A stretch of DNA of 64,000 nucleotides, from contig NC_051116.1 of the NCBI RefSeq assembly GCF_014839805.1, positions 8,227,556 through 8,291,555 of the forward strand, given 5' to 3'. How positions within the stretch are numbered: position 1 is the first letter of the stretch; every line of letters starts with the position of its first letter. Below, one piece after another: positions 33,135 to 44,029 of this stretch. The position numbers and the translations under genes are program-made. The notes below the pieces were generated by a model. That model saw nothing but the letters and a program-made list of their open reading frames with translations, did no database searches and was not told where the DNA came from. Origin of the DNA: Manduca sexta (lineage: Eukaryota; Arthropoda; Insecta; Lepidoptera; Sphingidae).

Positions 33135-33470
33135 ACGGTTCAAACTTGCAAGTCTCATAATTATGAAAAGGCATTATCAAACTGTATGTCTCTTATAAAA
33201 GTCAAACAAAAAGAAATATAGTGTAACGGAAGAATAAAACTCAGGCAGAGTTTTGGTTATCACTGTTCAATACGGCAGTATGACCGAAAAATAACATGGC
33301 TCTGGCCTTTATTGATGCTCTCCCCACACCATGGCTGCAGGACTCGGCGGCAGGGGAACGTCAATATGGCGGCTTGGCTTTGGCGGGGCATCGTTTGACG
33401 TCACACCCGTAACGATAGGGACCTGCGTAATAGAACATATAGCTGACGTGAAATACCGACACTCTACGAA
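33135..33470. other. Spacer, no gene seen
   Basis: Contains TGACGTCA near 33400. Short frames on both strands cover the same bases and are not supported. Confidence 0.4.
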
Positions 33471-33474
33471 GTTT

Positions 33475-33905
33475 GCAGTCACTGGAAACTTGAAGGAGGT
33501 TCCGATCATTATTTGGGACTAGACAAGCCACAAATCCTTGTCAAAGAACACCAATTCCTGCCTAGGATAATTCGCGAGACTATTGCAATTAAAAAACATC
33601 TGAATTTCATTCGGGTATATGGTTGGAAGCTTGAAAAAGCCTGGGATCCAGTTCTACATTTAATTATATCGGAACCCAAAAGAGCGACTGCCAGACTTCA
33701 AAACACTGTGAGCTCATTCTGCATAGATCGGACCACCAACAGCTAAAATTTAAAAAGTTGTAAAATTGAAAAATGTAGGTAGATATTGTAACTCTGACTT
33801 TGCGGATAAAAAACACCTCAGTCCCCCCCCCGTGACCATGAAAGCTGCAAAGTCTTTGAAAAGTCGGGAAAAAACTAAAATGTTAAAACCCCGATAAAAT
33901 CCGAA
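33475..33905 (+). mobile_element. Penelope-like element 3' end with endonuclease-like frame (repeat G)
   Basis: In frame from about 33498 it reads DHYLGLDKPQILVKEHQFLP, RIIRETIAIKKHLNF and GWKLEKAWDPVLHLI. The arrangement FxPRxIREaIeIxKHxNFNRedGWkL..aWdPv is what I know from the C-terminal part of the GIY-YIG endonuclease of Penelope-like retroelements. The 60,341 copy keeps the canonical REAIEI and NFNREDG. A non-coding tail follows (gtaggtagatattgtaac, aacacctcagtcccccc, gataaaatccg). The fragment is 5'-truncated. Confidence 0.55.
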
Positions 33906-34144
33906 ATATTTTAATTTTAATGTATGTCGTAATAAATGAAATTCTTGAGTGAAACATCGTATGACGTCGGAATGCGATCTTTCTAAGTCAGCAAAATACT
34001 CCTTAGTTGAATAGTTGTTAATTCTATTCATAAATTCCTATGTTTTGCTGCGTCTGTTGAAATATAAATAAGCTGTATAGAGTGATGTGTCGCGGATTTC
34101 ACCTTTGACGTTTATTAATATTATATATGCCCTGAATAGGCTAA

Positions 34145-34275
34145 TCCAAAGTAGGGCGTCCTGAACATCATGTTCCAGTTTCGAACAATTGTGTGGACTT
34201 GCGACGGGTTATCGTCTCTGTTAATTGGTTCTTTATCTGGACGTCACTCCACTTACCACCAGGTGCAGTGGAGTC
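34145..34275 (+). repeat. Repeat C fragment
   Basis: Only the end is clear: actccacttaccaccaggtg, then cagtggagtcttcttgccc. Confidence 0.35.
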
Positions 34276-34764
34276 TTCTTGCCCAGATCTTATGAAAAAG
34301 TATATTAATCGAAGGAAAATGGGAGGTTTTGATTTCTGACAAGTACACATGGATTTCCTTAATATTGAACCTAAAAATTCTAGAAACACTTTCTTCTGGC
34401 CGTATATCTTATAGGGTTAGGGACTCGGTCCAATGCTCGCTCTGATGATGTTATATGAGTGTTGACATTGAGTCAGAAGACCAGTGAAATCATTATGACC
34501 AAGCATCGCCCTAAAGCCTCCCCCCCCTCCAAGAAAAGGATGGGCGATAGCATTTTTTGACACCGGTGAAATTGCGCGAGTGTCTGAGAACACTAACACC
34601 TTTATCCCTTACCGAATTTTGAAATTGAAATATAGGGAGTTGATATTGCGATGAGATAGCGTGATTATTACAACTTGAGACGCAATATGATGCAACTCAT
34701 TCCTCCGTGATTATAATTACAATGTATTCATATACGGCAAAATAGAACGCAGTTTATTACATCA

Positions 34765-35010
34765 ATGCAAATACATGCATTAGTAAATAGAGATGCATGG
34801 GTGAACGAACTGATGGCCTTGGGAGAGGCTCTGCTAAACATGACGATGAGAAAGGTGGATTATATTTTAGACTATGTATGTGAAAGGAGAGGTAATTTAA
34901 TTGGCCCAAAACTAGAAGAGATGACAGTAAATACTGAACAATTTGAAATAATAGGGGCATTAACAAGAGGTCCTTTTATGAAGCTGACGAGTCGGTATCA
35001 GCTAGGAAAG
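34765..35010 (+). pseudogene. Unidentified open frame running into a repeat B copy
   Basis: ATG at 34765 opens about 82 codons before the frame enters repeat B near 35012. It reads VNRDAWVNELMALGEALL, KVDYILDYVCERRGNL and TEQFEIIGALTRGPFMKL, which looks more protein-like than other frames here. I do not recognise a family and see no splice partner. It could be a worn transposon or host exon. Confidence 0.22.
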
Positions 35011-35011
35011 G

Positions 35012-35250
35012 TGTTTTTATTGCGATTTAATGACAAGACGAGCATGCCGCTCGTCTGGTGGTAAGCGACATGACCGCCATGAGCGGTAGAAAACATTCAG
35101 GACTGAATAGCAAAGTACGGCGTAGCATTCCAATATGTTCGTCACCCTGTAACATGAGATGTTAAGTCTCATAATGTCCAGTAACTACGCTGGATACAAT
35201 GTCTTTCAAAGCAAAACAGAACAGTGCGTGCACACTGCTTTTTTGAGATG
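35012..35250 (-). repeat. Repeat B copy, diverged
   Basis: Reads ttgcgatttaatgacaagac, gccgctcgtctggtggtaag, aacatgagatgttaagtctc and acaatgtctttcaaagcaaa. Confidence 0.6.
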
Positions 35251-35261
35251 GAAATAGACAT

Positions 35262-35530
35262 TTTTTTAATGACGAGACGAACTTACCGTTCGCCTGATGG
35301 TAAGCGATACGACCGCCGATAAACAGTAGAAACACCACCCAACACCTTGAATTACAAAGTATTCTTTGGTATTCCACTGCGCTCGCCATCCTGAGTCGGG
35401 AGATGTCTCATTATGTCCAGTAGTTACACTGGCTACAATGTCCTTTAAACCGGAACACAACAGTGACAGAAAATAGATATTGCGGTGGTACCTACCCAGG
35501 CGGACTCTCACATATGAGACTACCATCGGA
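35262..35530 (-). repeat. Repeat B copy
   Basis: Directly follows the previous copy in the same orientation: ttaatgacgagacgaactta, cgcctgatggtaagcgatac, tcctttaaaccggaacacaa and aggcggactctcacatatga. Confidence 0.75.
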
Positions 35531-35634
35531 CTACACCAGTATCTACTTCTCCCTACGTCTTCTGATTCTGGATATCTAACGTCTAACTAATATTATTAAA
35601 CTTTGAAAATGTTTGGATTGCTAGAAGTACAAGC

Positions 35635-35830
35635 AGAAACAGCTGGATCTGGATGGAAATTGGCACGCTGGTAGACCATGTTGTAGATAAACATACAGGC
35701 ATATATCCTGGTAATTTACTGCCAGAGGAAATATAGAATATTTTGTCAAATATTAAAATGGTATTGGCGCTATAAATCGCTGCAATGTTACACCTACTTT
35801 TAGAGCGAGAAAGGCGTTTCAAGGTTTCTA
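35635..35830 (+). repeat. Repeat E, diverged subfamily
   Basis: Reads cagctggatctggatggaaa, ttggcacgctggtagaccat and taatttactgccagaggaaa, then tattggcgctataaatcg. Related to 20160-20440. Confidence 0.5.
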
Positions 35831-36565
35831 TTTTAAGATTAATTGATATAACTGGATAGCTGTAGACGGATTGAATAACCTGGTAGAGTTTCCCGAAAAC
35901 GCATCCGGGACGAGCTATTATATCCAGTAAGGTGGACGGGAGAATTCGGGCGACGCTCACGGGATAGCAAGTTTCGAGATTGTGGATAACCTTTGCTATG
36001 CATCTATCTTATAAAAACTGCAATGTGTTTTTATTTTGTTCAAATGTGGAAAAAAGGGTTTTTTTAATGCGGCTAGTTTACCAATGTGCAAAAGACAATG
36101 TCCTTGTTGAGCTGTATGTATTTAAGTATTGTTTTTATTGTAAATATCCTTCAGATTTGTCATTTGTAAATTTATGTAACTGACATTTTGGTTTTTGGTA
36201 GTTACTATAAAAAAAAATATTACCACCTCTGAATGCTGTCAAAAATATTTTTATAAAATCTTATTAGTAATTACAGTGATTTAAAATTAATATTTTTGAC
36301 CTAGTAGTATCAAATAAAAAAATTATCATGTAATTTTATATCTAACCATAAAAATTATAAAAAAAGTGAAATCACCTCCGTGAATAAATAAAAAAATCGA
36401 TAATAATGCAACACTAATGTCATGCCAACTGATAAAATACCTTCGTAAGCGTTCCGTGGCATTCTAGTGCGGAACTCCGTCCGCGTTACGCGTCTATCGA
36501 TATCTCGCGTGTGCGGTCTCAAGTCGCAACACTAACCACCCACGTGTTTTCGGGAGTTTTTGCTC

Positions 36566-36658
36566 AGTTTTCGTTCGAATTTTAAAATGCTATATGTGAT
36601 TTGTATACAACATTTTCTTCATTTTGCGATTAAATAATTGAGGATCAGAGATTATTAG
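36566..36658 (+). promoter_or_regulatory. Candidate initiator and first exon of a plus-strand gene
   Basis: TCAGTTTTCG at 36564-36573 matches the arthropod initiator TCAGT. The 120 bp upstream is CpG-rich for this window and non-repetitive. The presumed exon ends ATTATTAG before a consensus donor GTAAGT at 36659. It holds only a 17-codon upstream frame. No downstream coding exon was found; the polypyrimidine acceptor near 43242 is one possibility. Confidence 0.3.
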
Positions 36659-36964
36659 GTAAGTCTATTTTATTTTAAATTGGATTTTTTTTATTTTTAA
36701 TTGAATGCTTGAGGTATCGTAAATTTTTATTTATGTCATACCGTCTAGGTTTCTTTGAAGTGAATGGTTTTTATAATTAAGCGAATGTGGTGCTTACGTC
36801 GTGTAAGTAGCGACTATAATCGCTTAACTAGTGATGATTTACTTATAGTTTCTTTACCGTTCCGAATTAAAACTGTTGATCAGTTTCTTTATTCTTAAAA
36901 CATTATTTTTAATTGGAATGATTCAGTTCACTTTTAAGTTGATAACTTTAGACAAATCACATAT

Positions 36965-37163
36965 TCACGCCTTTTATCCTCGAAAGGGTAGACAGAGGCG
37001 TAACTGGCGCACTTTTCGTCGTGTGTATTCCGTCCCATGATGTGATAGGGGGCGAGCCTATCGCCATTTCGAGTAATAAAAACCCAATATCACTGACCAA
37101 CACGCGATCGAACCCTAGATCTCAGCACTGAACCGTACCACAATACAACGCCACCGAGGCAAT
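36965..37163 (-). mobile_element. SINE D copy
   Basis: Reads cacgccttttatcctcgaaa, gggtagacagaggcgtaact, gtcccatgatgtgatagggg, gcgagcctatcgccatttcg and aacgccaccgaggcaa. Confidence 0.75.
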
Positions 37164-37377
37164 TTTAAAATCATTATGTTTATTTCAATACCCATGAATA
37201 TTTCAACATTTATTTATTTATTGAACCAACAAAGAACATCATAACAGTCATAAAAACAATACCTCAAATTACACTCGTTAGATGCCACCTTAATTATACA
37301 AATGACAAGCTTGAACAGACAGCGGCCAAAAAATAAATACAATAATATGGAGCCAGAATACAGTAAGAAAGAAATAA

Positions 37378-37705
37378 ATAATAATAATAATATTAGCCCT
37401 GTATTATATACTGTCCCACTGTTGGGCACGAGCCACCTTTACTACTGAGAGGGATTAGGCCTTAGTCCGCCACGCTGGCCTAGTGCGGATTGCTAGACTT
37501 CACACACCCTCGAAAAATCTTGTAGAGAACTTCTCAGATGTTCAGGTTTCCTCACGATGTCTTCCTGTTGAAACGAACGATAAATTCACAAAGAATACAC
37601 ACATGACTTGTTAGAAAAGTCAGAGGTGTGTGCCCTTGGGATTTGAACCTGTGGACATTCGTCTCGGCAGTCCGTTCCACACCCAACTAGGTTATCGCCG
37701 CTATA
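37378..37705 (-). mobile_element. SINE A, full length
   Basis: The reversed tail ataataataatattagccc leads to the reversed head aactaggttatcgccgct. The complement of the B box is ggatttgaacctg. AGAAAGAAAT-type sequence lies on both sides, a possible duplication. Confidence 0.8.
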
Positions 37706-37794
37706 AATAGAAAGAAATAATACACTGAAAAGAAAGAAATACAACATTGTTTTTACTATACCTTATCAACAACTTCGAAGACGTATACCGTATC

Positions 37795-37965
37795 TTCTAC
37801 CAATTATTCGCTTTAACGGTGAAGGAAAACATGAGGAACATACCTGAGAATTCTGCATAAGAATTTCGAGGGTGTGTGAAGTATGTCTGCACTAGGCCAG
37901 CGTGGTGGACTAAGGCCTAATCCCTCTCAGTAGTAAATGAGGCTCATGCAACAGTGGGACCTGAT
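37795..37965 (+). mobile_element. SINE A fragment (3' half)
   Basis: Begins attcgctttaacggtgaagg, continues agcgtggtggactaaggcct, and stops near caacagtgggacctg. Confidence 0.7.
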
Positions 37966-37997
37966 AAAGTCGAGTCGTTGGATTAATGACGTATTTT

Positions 37998-38130
37998 CTT
38001 TTTTTATTGAATGACAAGACGAGTATTTAGCCTGATGGTGAACGATGCGATGGCTTAAACAGTAGCAACACTATAACGTCAAATTATGAAATACTGTATG
38101 GCACTCCACTGCGCTTGTCTGAAACATGAA
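37998..38130 (-). repeat. Repeat B fragment, worn
   Basis: Reads ttttattgaatgacaagacg, agcctgatggtgaacgatgc and ggcactccactgcgcttgtc. Confidence 0.55.
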
Positions 38131-38569
38131 AAGTAAATAAATAATGAAACACAGTTGATTGCCTTATTGTATACTTAAATCTATTATTATTAAACATAAT
38201 AGATCTATTAACAAAGGCAAAAGGAATTAGTATGCTTGTGTTGAGGCTTGAGAGACGGAATGTCCACCTGATCGTAGCATTATAGGATACTAGAATGACT
38301 ATTCCTAGATCTCCCTTAGACTAACCACTTAAAACAATTGAAAATCGTTATAATTACGTAGGCAATTAAACAGCTCTTATGGCAAAGCACTACTTATGAT
38401 AGTCGACAAGTAATATTTTCATCTGTTTCTATTCTGTTTCGTTGCAGACGTATTACTGATCCTTGAGAATTGACGAACTTTATCTCAGGTTATGTTGAGT
38501 GCTAGCGATCCAGGCTTACAGAAGATGTACTGGCGCTGATAGTTTCTAAAAAAGGAAAACTATATCTAG

Positions 38570-38665
38570 CCTTGTATTATATACTGTCTTCTATTGCACA
38601 GGTTTCCTCTGCTACTGATAGGGTCTAGGCCTGAGTCCACGCAGGTTGGCAGACTTCACAAACAT
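38570..38665 (-). mobile_element. SINE A fragment, worn
   Basis: Reads agccttgtattatatactgt, then gggtctaggcctgagtccac and gttggcagacttcacaaac. Confidence 0.45.
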
Positions 38666-38799
38666 TAAAAATTATTTTTGGATGATTCTTGCGTATGTTA
38701 CGATTATTTTTAGTAATAATACGTCTGTTTAAAAGGGGTTTAATGGTATCTCAAGTTATATCTGTGTATTACAGATTTTTTAGAACAAAGAAATTTAAA

Positions 38800-38940
38800 A
38801 AAAAAATGTATAATTGTAAAATGTAGGTAGATATTGTAACTTTGACTTTGCGGATGAACAACACCTCAGTCCCCCTTGACCACGAGGGGGAAAAAAAAGG
38901 AAAAATTAAAACCGCGATAAAATCCGTAAAATAGTTTTTT
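38800..38940 (+). mobile_element. Repeat G (Penelope-like) tail
   Basis: Reads tgtaaaatgtaggtagatat, tttgcggatgaacaacacct, cagtcccccttgaccacgag and cgcgataaaatccgtaaaat. Confidence 0.5.
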
Positions 38941-39279
38941 TTTGTACATTTTAATAGGATTGGATTGTATTTTTTGTAAAGATGACTTGATCACAGATCT
39001 TGTGACTGTTAGGTATGATGATATTTTAATTCAAGTAATTCCCAAAGTATTGACGTCATTTCATGACGTGGCCTCTACAATAAATTATTTGTTAGGTATA
39101 AGATTTTTTACTGCACTAACCTCTTGGTTATGCTTGGATGCTTTCATAATATTTGTCAGAATGCTAGATATGCCCCTGGCTTCGTCTTTCTTTCATTGAA
39201 GAGGGGATCGTGGGTATTTCTATTTTAGAGAGCAGGATAGTTATATCTACTGTTGTATTTGCTTACCGTAACAGATTTA

Positions 39280-39402
39280 ATGCACCTACCTTGTTCATCT
39301 CTGCTCCATCCTAAGGTTGTCTGGCAGAGAATGCCTATGGCATTAAGTCCGCCTGTGTAAAAATTTTATTGTGTATGAAGTGCAAATAAATAAATAGATA
39401 GT
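39280..39402 (+). repeat. Repeat I (LINE-like 3' end)
   Basis: Reads ctgctccatcctaaggttgt, atgcctatggcattaagtcc, gcctgtgtaaaaattttatt and tgaagtgcaaataaataaat. The terminal short AAAT repeats fit a non-LTR 3' end. Confidence 0.6.
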
Positions 39403-39404
39403 GT

Positions 39405-40040
39405 GGATAAAAACACTTTGGAAAGACCTACTTTAAGGAAGGAAGGCATAAGCATATGTTTTTACCAATGCAGAATTTCCATATTAATATTTTCGCCCCC
39501 TATAATCTGATTTAAGGGAGTCCTAACATTTGTAAGGGGTCCCCTTAATAGAAGAAGTTACGTGAAAATTTTGGTATGTACATATATTTATGTATACATT
39601 CTTTATAATAATGATTACGAGTGTCTAAAATTGCCATTCCGAGATTAGATGAAATTGATGGTGAAAAAGCAAAACGTACTTTATGCAAAGCGGATAACGG
39701 ATATTTTGAATTAACAAAACTAATCGTGCGTACTGATTAAGATTATATTGATGAAGACACAACGAAAACAAATTCTATGTAATATAGAGAAGGTACAATT
39801 TTGAATGTTGCATTTGAAGTGGATGCCGCAGCTATAGCGAATACTTCCTCATTCGAATAGATAAGATGCGATTGCCTCCATTTATTAACCAACTTCAAAA
39901 AAGAAGGAGATTGTCAATTCGTCGGGAATATTTTTTTTTTACTTTGGGAATACTAAGGAATCGGAACAGGGCATCTTTTCAAGATGATGAATGATATAAC
40001 ACGCATTATAAAATAAGAAATAACATAGACGATTTGCCTC
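39405..40040. other. Spacer, no gene seen
   Basis: The stretch 39630-39850 has several interrupted frames (for example atggtgaaaaagcaaaacg) but none continuous. It may be a decayed transposon. Confidence 0.4.
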
Positions 40041-40044
40041 GGCG

Positions 40045-40350
40045 ACGTAGATTTTTTTACTGTTTTGCATTACAAGACGAGCTTGCGATTGGCCTGATGG
40101 TAAGCGATACGACCGCCCATAAACAAAAACATCATTTAACACTTTGTATTACAAAGTATTGTTTGTTATTCCACTGCGCTCGCCATCCTGAGAATGAGAT
40201 GTTAAGTATTGTTATGTCCAGTAGTTACACTGGCTACAATATCCTTCAAACCGGAACGAAACAGTGACTACACACATGCTTGGCGGCAGACATAGACATA
40301 GCGGTGGTATCTACCCAGACGGACTCTCACATATGAGAGACTTACCACCA
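40045..40350 (-). repeat. Repeat B copy
   Basis: Reads tgttttgcattacaagacga, ggcctgatggtaagcgatac, tccttcaaaccggaacgaaa and gacggactctcacatatgag. Confidence 0.75.
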
Positions 40351-40389
40351 TGTATAAATTAAGTGCACTGTACAACTATTGCGCTAAGG

Positions 40390-40878
40390 TGAAAGTGAAT
40401 GATTTTATCCACACAATATCAGCACGGATTTGCCCATGATGATAACCCTATCACTATGGGACGGAAAATAGGTGAAAAGTAGTGTTGCCATACGTATTTT
40501 AGGCACATTTTAAAATGTCTTAGCGGGACAGACTCTCTCCCGTAAATCTACGATTGACAGGTACTCGCGCACGCAACGTTCGCATTTTCGCATACAATAC
40601 GACTCGGTTTTTAATAAATTGAATAACAAACACGATTATAATAATTGTTGTATTGATTGGTACAAATATGTTAAAACAATAATATGTTGATATTGACTCA
40701 ATCTAAAAATATAAAAAATGTCATAAAATAATTTTGTTTATTTGTCCCGGGAAAAAACCGAAATCCCGTATATTTTCCCATTTAAGCATATGTCCCTTTT
40801 AAAAAAATCTGGTAACTGTATTGAAAAGTGATTGCCAAGTCACCTCTGCCTATCCTCTCACAGATAAAGGCGTGCATC
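40390..40878 (+). mobile_element. SINE D copy split by a hAT-like insertion
   Basis: The left part ends ctatgggacggaaaataggtgaaaagt-type sequence at 40480. The right part resumes at 40830 with gattgccaagtcacctctgc and ctcacagataaaggcgtgca. Removing 40481-40829 restores the normal SINE D order. Confidence 0.7.
40481..40821. mobile_element. hAT-like non-autonomous element with 8-bp duplication
   Basis: TGAAAAGT at 40473-40480 is repeated exactly at 40822-40829. The 341-bp insert starts AGTGTTGCCATACG. Its other end, read inward, is ATACAGTTACCAGAT. These are imperfect versions of the hAT-type CAGTGTTGCCA end. There is no coding capacity. Confidence 0.7.
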
Positions 40879-41126
40879 AAGAAATGTAATAAAATAGTTC
40901 GTATCGGAAATGAAGAAATAGCAGACATAATGAAAAGTATTTTTTTATTCCGTTTTTACAATCCCACGGAAGTGATACAGGCCGGGTAGCGAGTTCGATT
41001 TCCGCTTGGTGATAATGACGCACGTTTATACCATGTGTTGAGTTCTTGGTTATTATAAAGCGTAGTTTGGATTAGCAAGTTTTTGCAGCAATTCAATACG
41101 CAAGAACTTCATTACAGTTGGTGTTA

Positions 41127-41320
41127 GGTCTCTAAATATGAGAGTTTGTCTGGGTAGGTAGCACCACAATGTCTATTTCTGCCGTCAAGCAGCAGTGTGT
41201 AGTCATTGTTGTGTTCCAGTTTGAAGGACATTGTAGCCAGTGTAACTACTGGACATAATAAGACACATCTCGTGTCTCGGGATGGTGAGCGCAGTGGAAT
41301 ACCAAACAATAATTTGTAAT
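41127..41320 (+). repeat. Repeat B, left half of an inverted pair
   Basis: Reads ggtctctaaatatgagagtt, gttccagtttgaaggacatt, agtgtaactactggacataa and tggaataccaaacaataatt, then stops at ttgtaat. Confidence 0.7.
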
Positions 41321-41480
41321 GACGATACAAGCTTGCCGTTCGCCTGATGGTAAGCGATACGACCGCCCATACATAGTAGAAACACCATCCAATTCTGAAT
41401 TACAAACTATTGTAGGTATTCCACTGCGCTCGCCATCCTAAGACATGAGATGTTAAGTCTTATTATGTCCAGTAGTACAC
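41321..41480 (-). repeat. Repeat B, right half of an inverted pair
   Basis: Immediately after the previous half, in the opposite direction: gacgatacaagcttgccgtt, cgcctgatggtaagcgatac, ttccactgcgctcgccatcc and ttaagtcttattatgtccag. The two halves could pair over about 100 bp. Confidence 0.7.
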
Positions 41481-41489
41481 GCATTGGCA

Positions 41490-42865
41490 TTAAAATAAAT
41501 ATTAGAATTGCGTAACGTCACTATCGGCGCGTGTTTTTAACTTCAATATAGGTTCTTGATGTTTAGATGCGTTACCTAACTGTATTTGTCTCTTAGTATA
41601 CTTTAAACAGCTTTTTACACAAAATACGTACAATTTTGAAATTAGAATAGGTATTCAAGCATTTAAATTTCGTACTATAACAAAATAACAACATAGATAC
41701 AGGTTTATAGATAAACATACCAACTACAATAGATTTTCCGCGCTGGTATAACGCAGGTACATAGTGCAAGGCCGCTGCAAGACACCGGTCGTCGCCCGAC
41801 CAACATTCGGTTCAAGGTTGAAACAATTGTATCGCACAATTTATATTCGATTATGCAATATGCAGCAAATATTCGCGTGTTACGCATGTCCCAAAATGGA
41901 ATGCGAATATTTGAATTGGCATTTTATAACTGTTAATTTCGCGTTCCAAATTTGAATTGTATCAAATTTCTTTGAATGTTTTAATAATTTGTAATTCATT
42001 CTGAATGCGAAATTCATTGTATTCGGCAAATAACTGTTCTAAATTTAAATTTTAATTGATTCGTATACGCAGCTGGGTAAATTTTACGCAGAATTTTGTT
42101 TTCAATCTATTTATGGAAACTTTTCAAACTTATATGTATTATATGTATCGATTTTACAGAAAATAAAAATATATTGTTTAATGTTATGTAAAATTAATCC
42201 ACCTACTGTTTCTCTTTTTTGGAACCGTTTCAAGGACTTTATCGGAAGTTTATAGGAAGAGGGTGGTAACTAACTTCAAGGCATATATCATTTATATTTG
42301 AATGGCGTATAAATCAATAATAATTTGATGGCTGTATGGGTAATTAACTTAACCGTATTTTTTTTTAATTCGTACTAATTCAAAGAAGCATATAAATACA
42401 CTGATTCCAATAATGTGCATGCCGGTCTTTAGTTACTCGAATAAATAAAATAAACATTTTTTTTACCTGCTTCAAAACTTCTAAGTATTCGTTACACAAA
42501 TGTATAAGCCGACCAAATACAAAAGCTACACAAATCTATGTTCACAAATAAATTGTAATAAAATGAATAGTATTTAAATTGGCTGTTTAATACTAACTGT
42601 CGAATCAAATTTGAATCTTGTGACATAAGTTTTAAATGTCATTATCACGTCTTAATTCATTTAACTACAAAAGTCGATGCTATAACCCGAACTATATAAT
42701 CGTTTATATACAAGGTGAAATATTATTAAGCATTATGTAAAATTTTACACAAATAGTTGTGTTATGAGTCATACGCGTGGAAAATTGTGGCAATATGTTA
42801 TTTAGAGGACGAAACGCTGTGTTATTGCACTGAATTATTTATTATATATTATTCCTATATAATCG
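41490..42865. other. Spacer, no gene seen
   Basis: 41740-41830 is CpG-rich (gacaccggtcgtcgcccgac) and not repeated elsewhere in the window. The rest is AT-rich. Confidence 0.4.
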
Positions 42866-42868
42866 AAC

Positions 42869-43087
42869 TTGAAAGGCAATAATATCTAAGCGACAATCAG
42901 TAAATTTTTTAATATGAAAATTCATAACAATTCAACTTTGTTTTTTATAAAGATATAGTCTATTGTTATTAAAATTGTCCTAGGCCTACAAAACCTGTAT
43001 CAAATTATTCAAAAAGAAATGGCGATTCAAAATATTTATATAATTCATTTTTGGTATATTTGTCGCTTAGAATTGATTGTCTTTCAA
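42869..43087. mobile_element. TIR element with TTGAAAGGC ends, copy 1
   Basis: The left end is TTGAAAGGCAATAATATCTA, continuing AGCGACAA. The right end, read inward, is TTGAAAGACAATCAATTCTA, then AGCGACAA. The interior shares attcataacaatt, ataaagatatagtcta and attaaaattgtcctag with copy 2. 219 bp, no frame. Confidence 0.75.
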
Positions 43088-43414
43088 ATGTCGTTATGTC
43101 ACTCACGCCTTTCTTTTCTGACGGTATTTGCTTATTTTTTTTTTATTTTTTATTGAAAGTAATGTTAAGAAACATAAATAGTTTTTATATTAGACGTTCG
43201 TATTAAAGTAACGTAACGCTAGCAATTTAATCTTTTTTTTCAGGTGTAGGCAAATTATCACACCCACATTTCCTCAATGAATACTTATTACGTTTATTAA
43301 AATATAAGGGGTGGTTATAAGAAATTGAATAAATAAGATTCCATACCAACTTTTTCGCAAATAAAGGATTTATTTGATTAAACCCAGACACTTGGGACGA
43401 TTGATTTTTTTATA

Positions 43415-43605
43415 GGGGCACGGTAAAGTGATACTCCACCTAATGGTAAGCGAAGTAGGGTCCAATGTCGACCGACAAGACATTACCCTCTGTAGTAGTA
43501 TATTTATATCCCGAATAGCGACCACTGTGCGCAAGGAGTAACACCCGCTATAATGGCCCATGTAAATACAGTGTGTTCCGGAATCAACCTGTATATTTTT
43601 TTAGA
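43415..43605. repeat. Repeat C, rearranged (head-to-head)
   Basis: 43415-43490 is in the minus orientation (ggcacggtaaagtgatactc, caatgtcgaccgacaaga). 43491-43605 is in the plus orientation (tatatcccgaatagcgacca, cgctataatggcccatgt). Confidence 0.55.
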
Positions 43606-43619
43606 TTAGTGGTTTAAAA

Positions 43620-43925
43620 ACTGATGGTAGGCCTCTCATATGTGAGGGTCCGCCTGAGTAGGCACCACCGCAATGTCTATTTCTGTCAAGCAGCAATGCG
43701 TAGTCACTGTTGTATTCCGGTTTGAAGGACATTATAGCCAGTGTAACTATTGGACATAATGAGACTTAACATCTCATGTCTCAGGATGGCGAGCGCAGTA
43801 GAATACCAAACAATATTTTGTATTTCTAGATCATGTATGGTGTTTCTACTGTTTACCGGCGGTCGTATCGTTTACTATCAGGCGAACGGCAAGCTCGTCT
43901 CGTCATTCACAGCAATAAAAAAAGA
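43620..43925 (+). repeat. Repeat B copy, A-tailed
   Basis: Reads ggtaggcctctcatatgtga, gtccgcctgagtaggcacca, tccggtttgaaggacattat and gaacggcaagctcgtctcgt, then cacagcaataaaaaaag. Confidence 0.78.
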
Positions 43926-44029
43926 AACAAGTGAATAACTTGTTTGAACAATATTTTTCATTAATGGAAAAGTTTCTCCCTCTCCTATGTTGCCCTTTTT
44001 TTTTTGGTTTCGCGGAGAAAGTGCCTTAT

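Noticed and set aside
43226..43260. Strong polypyrimidine acceptor as an exon start
   Set aside because: It is followed by short frames with stops and no recognisable coding sequence. Kept only as a possible partner of the 36.57 kb site.
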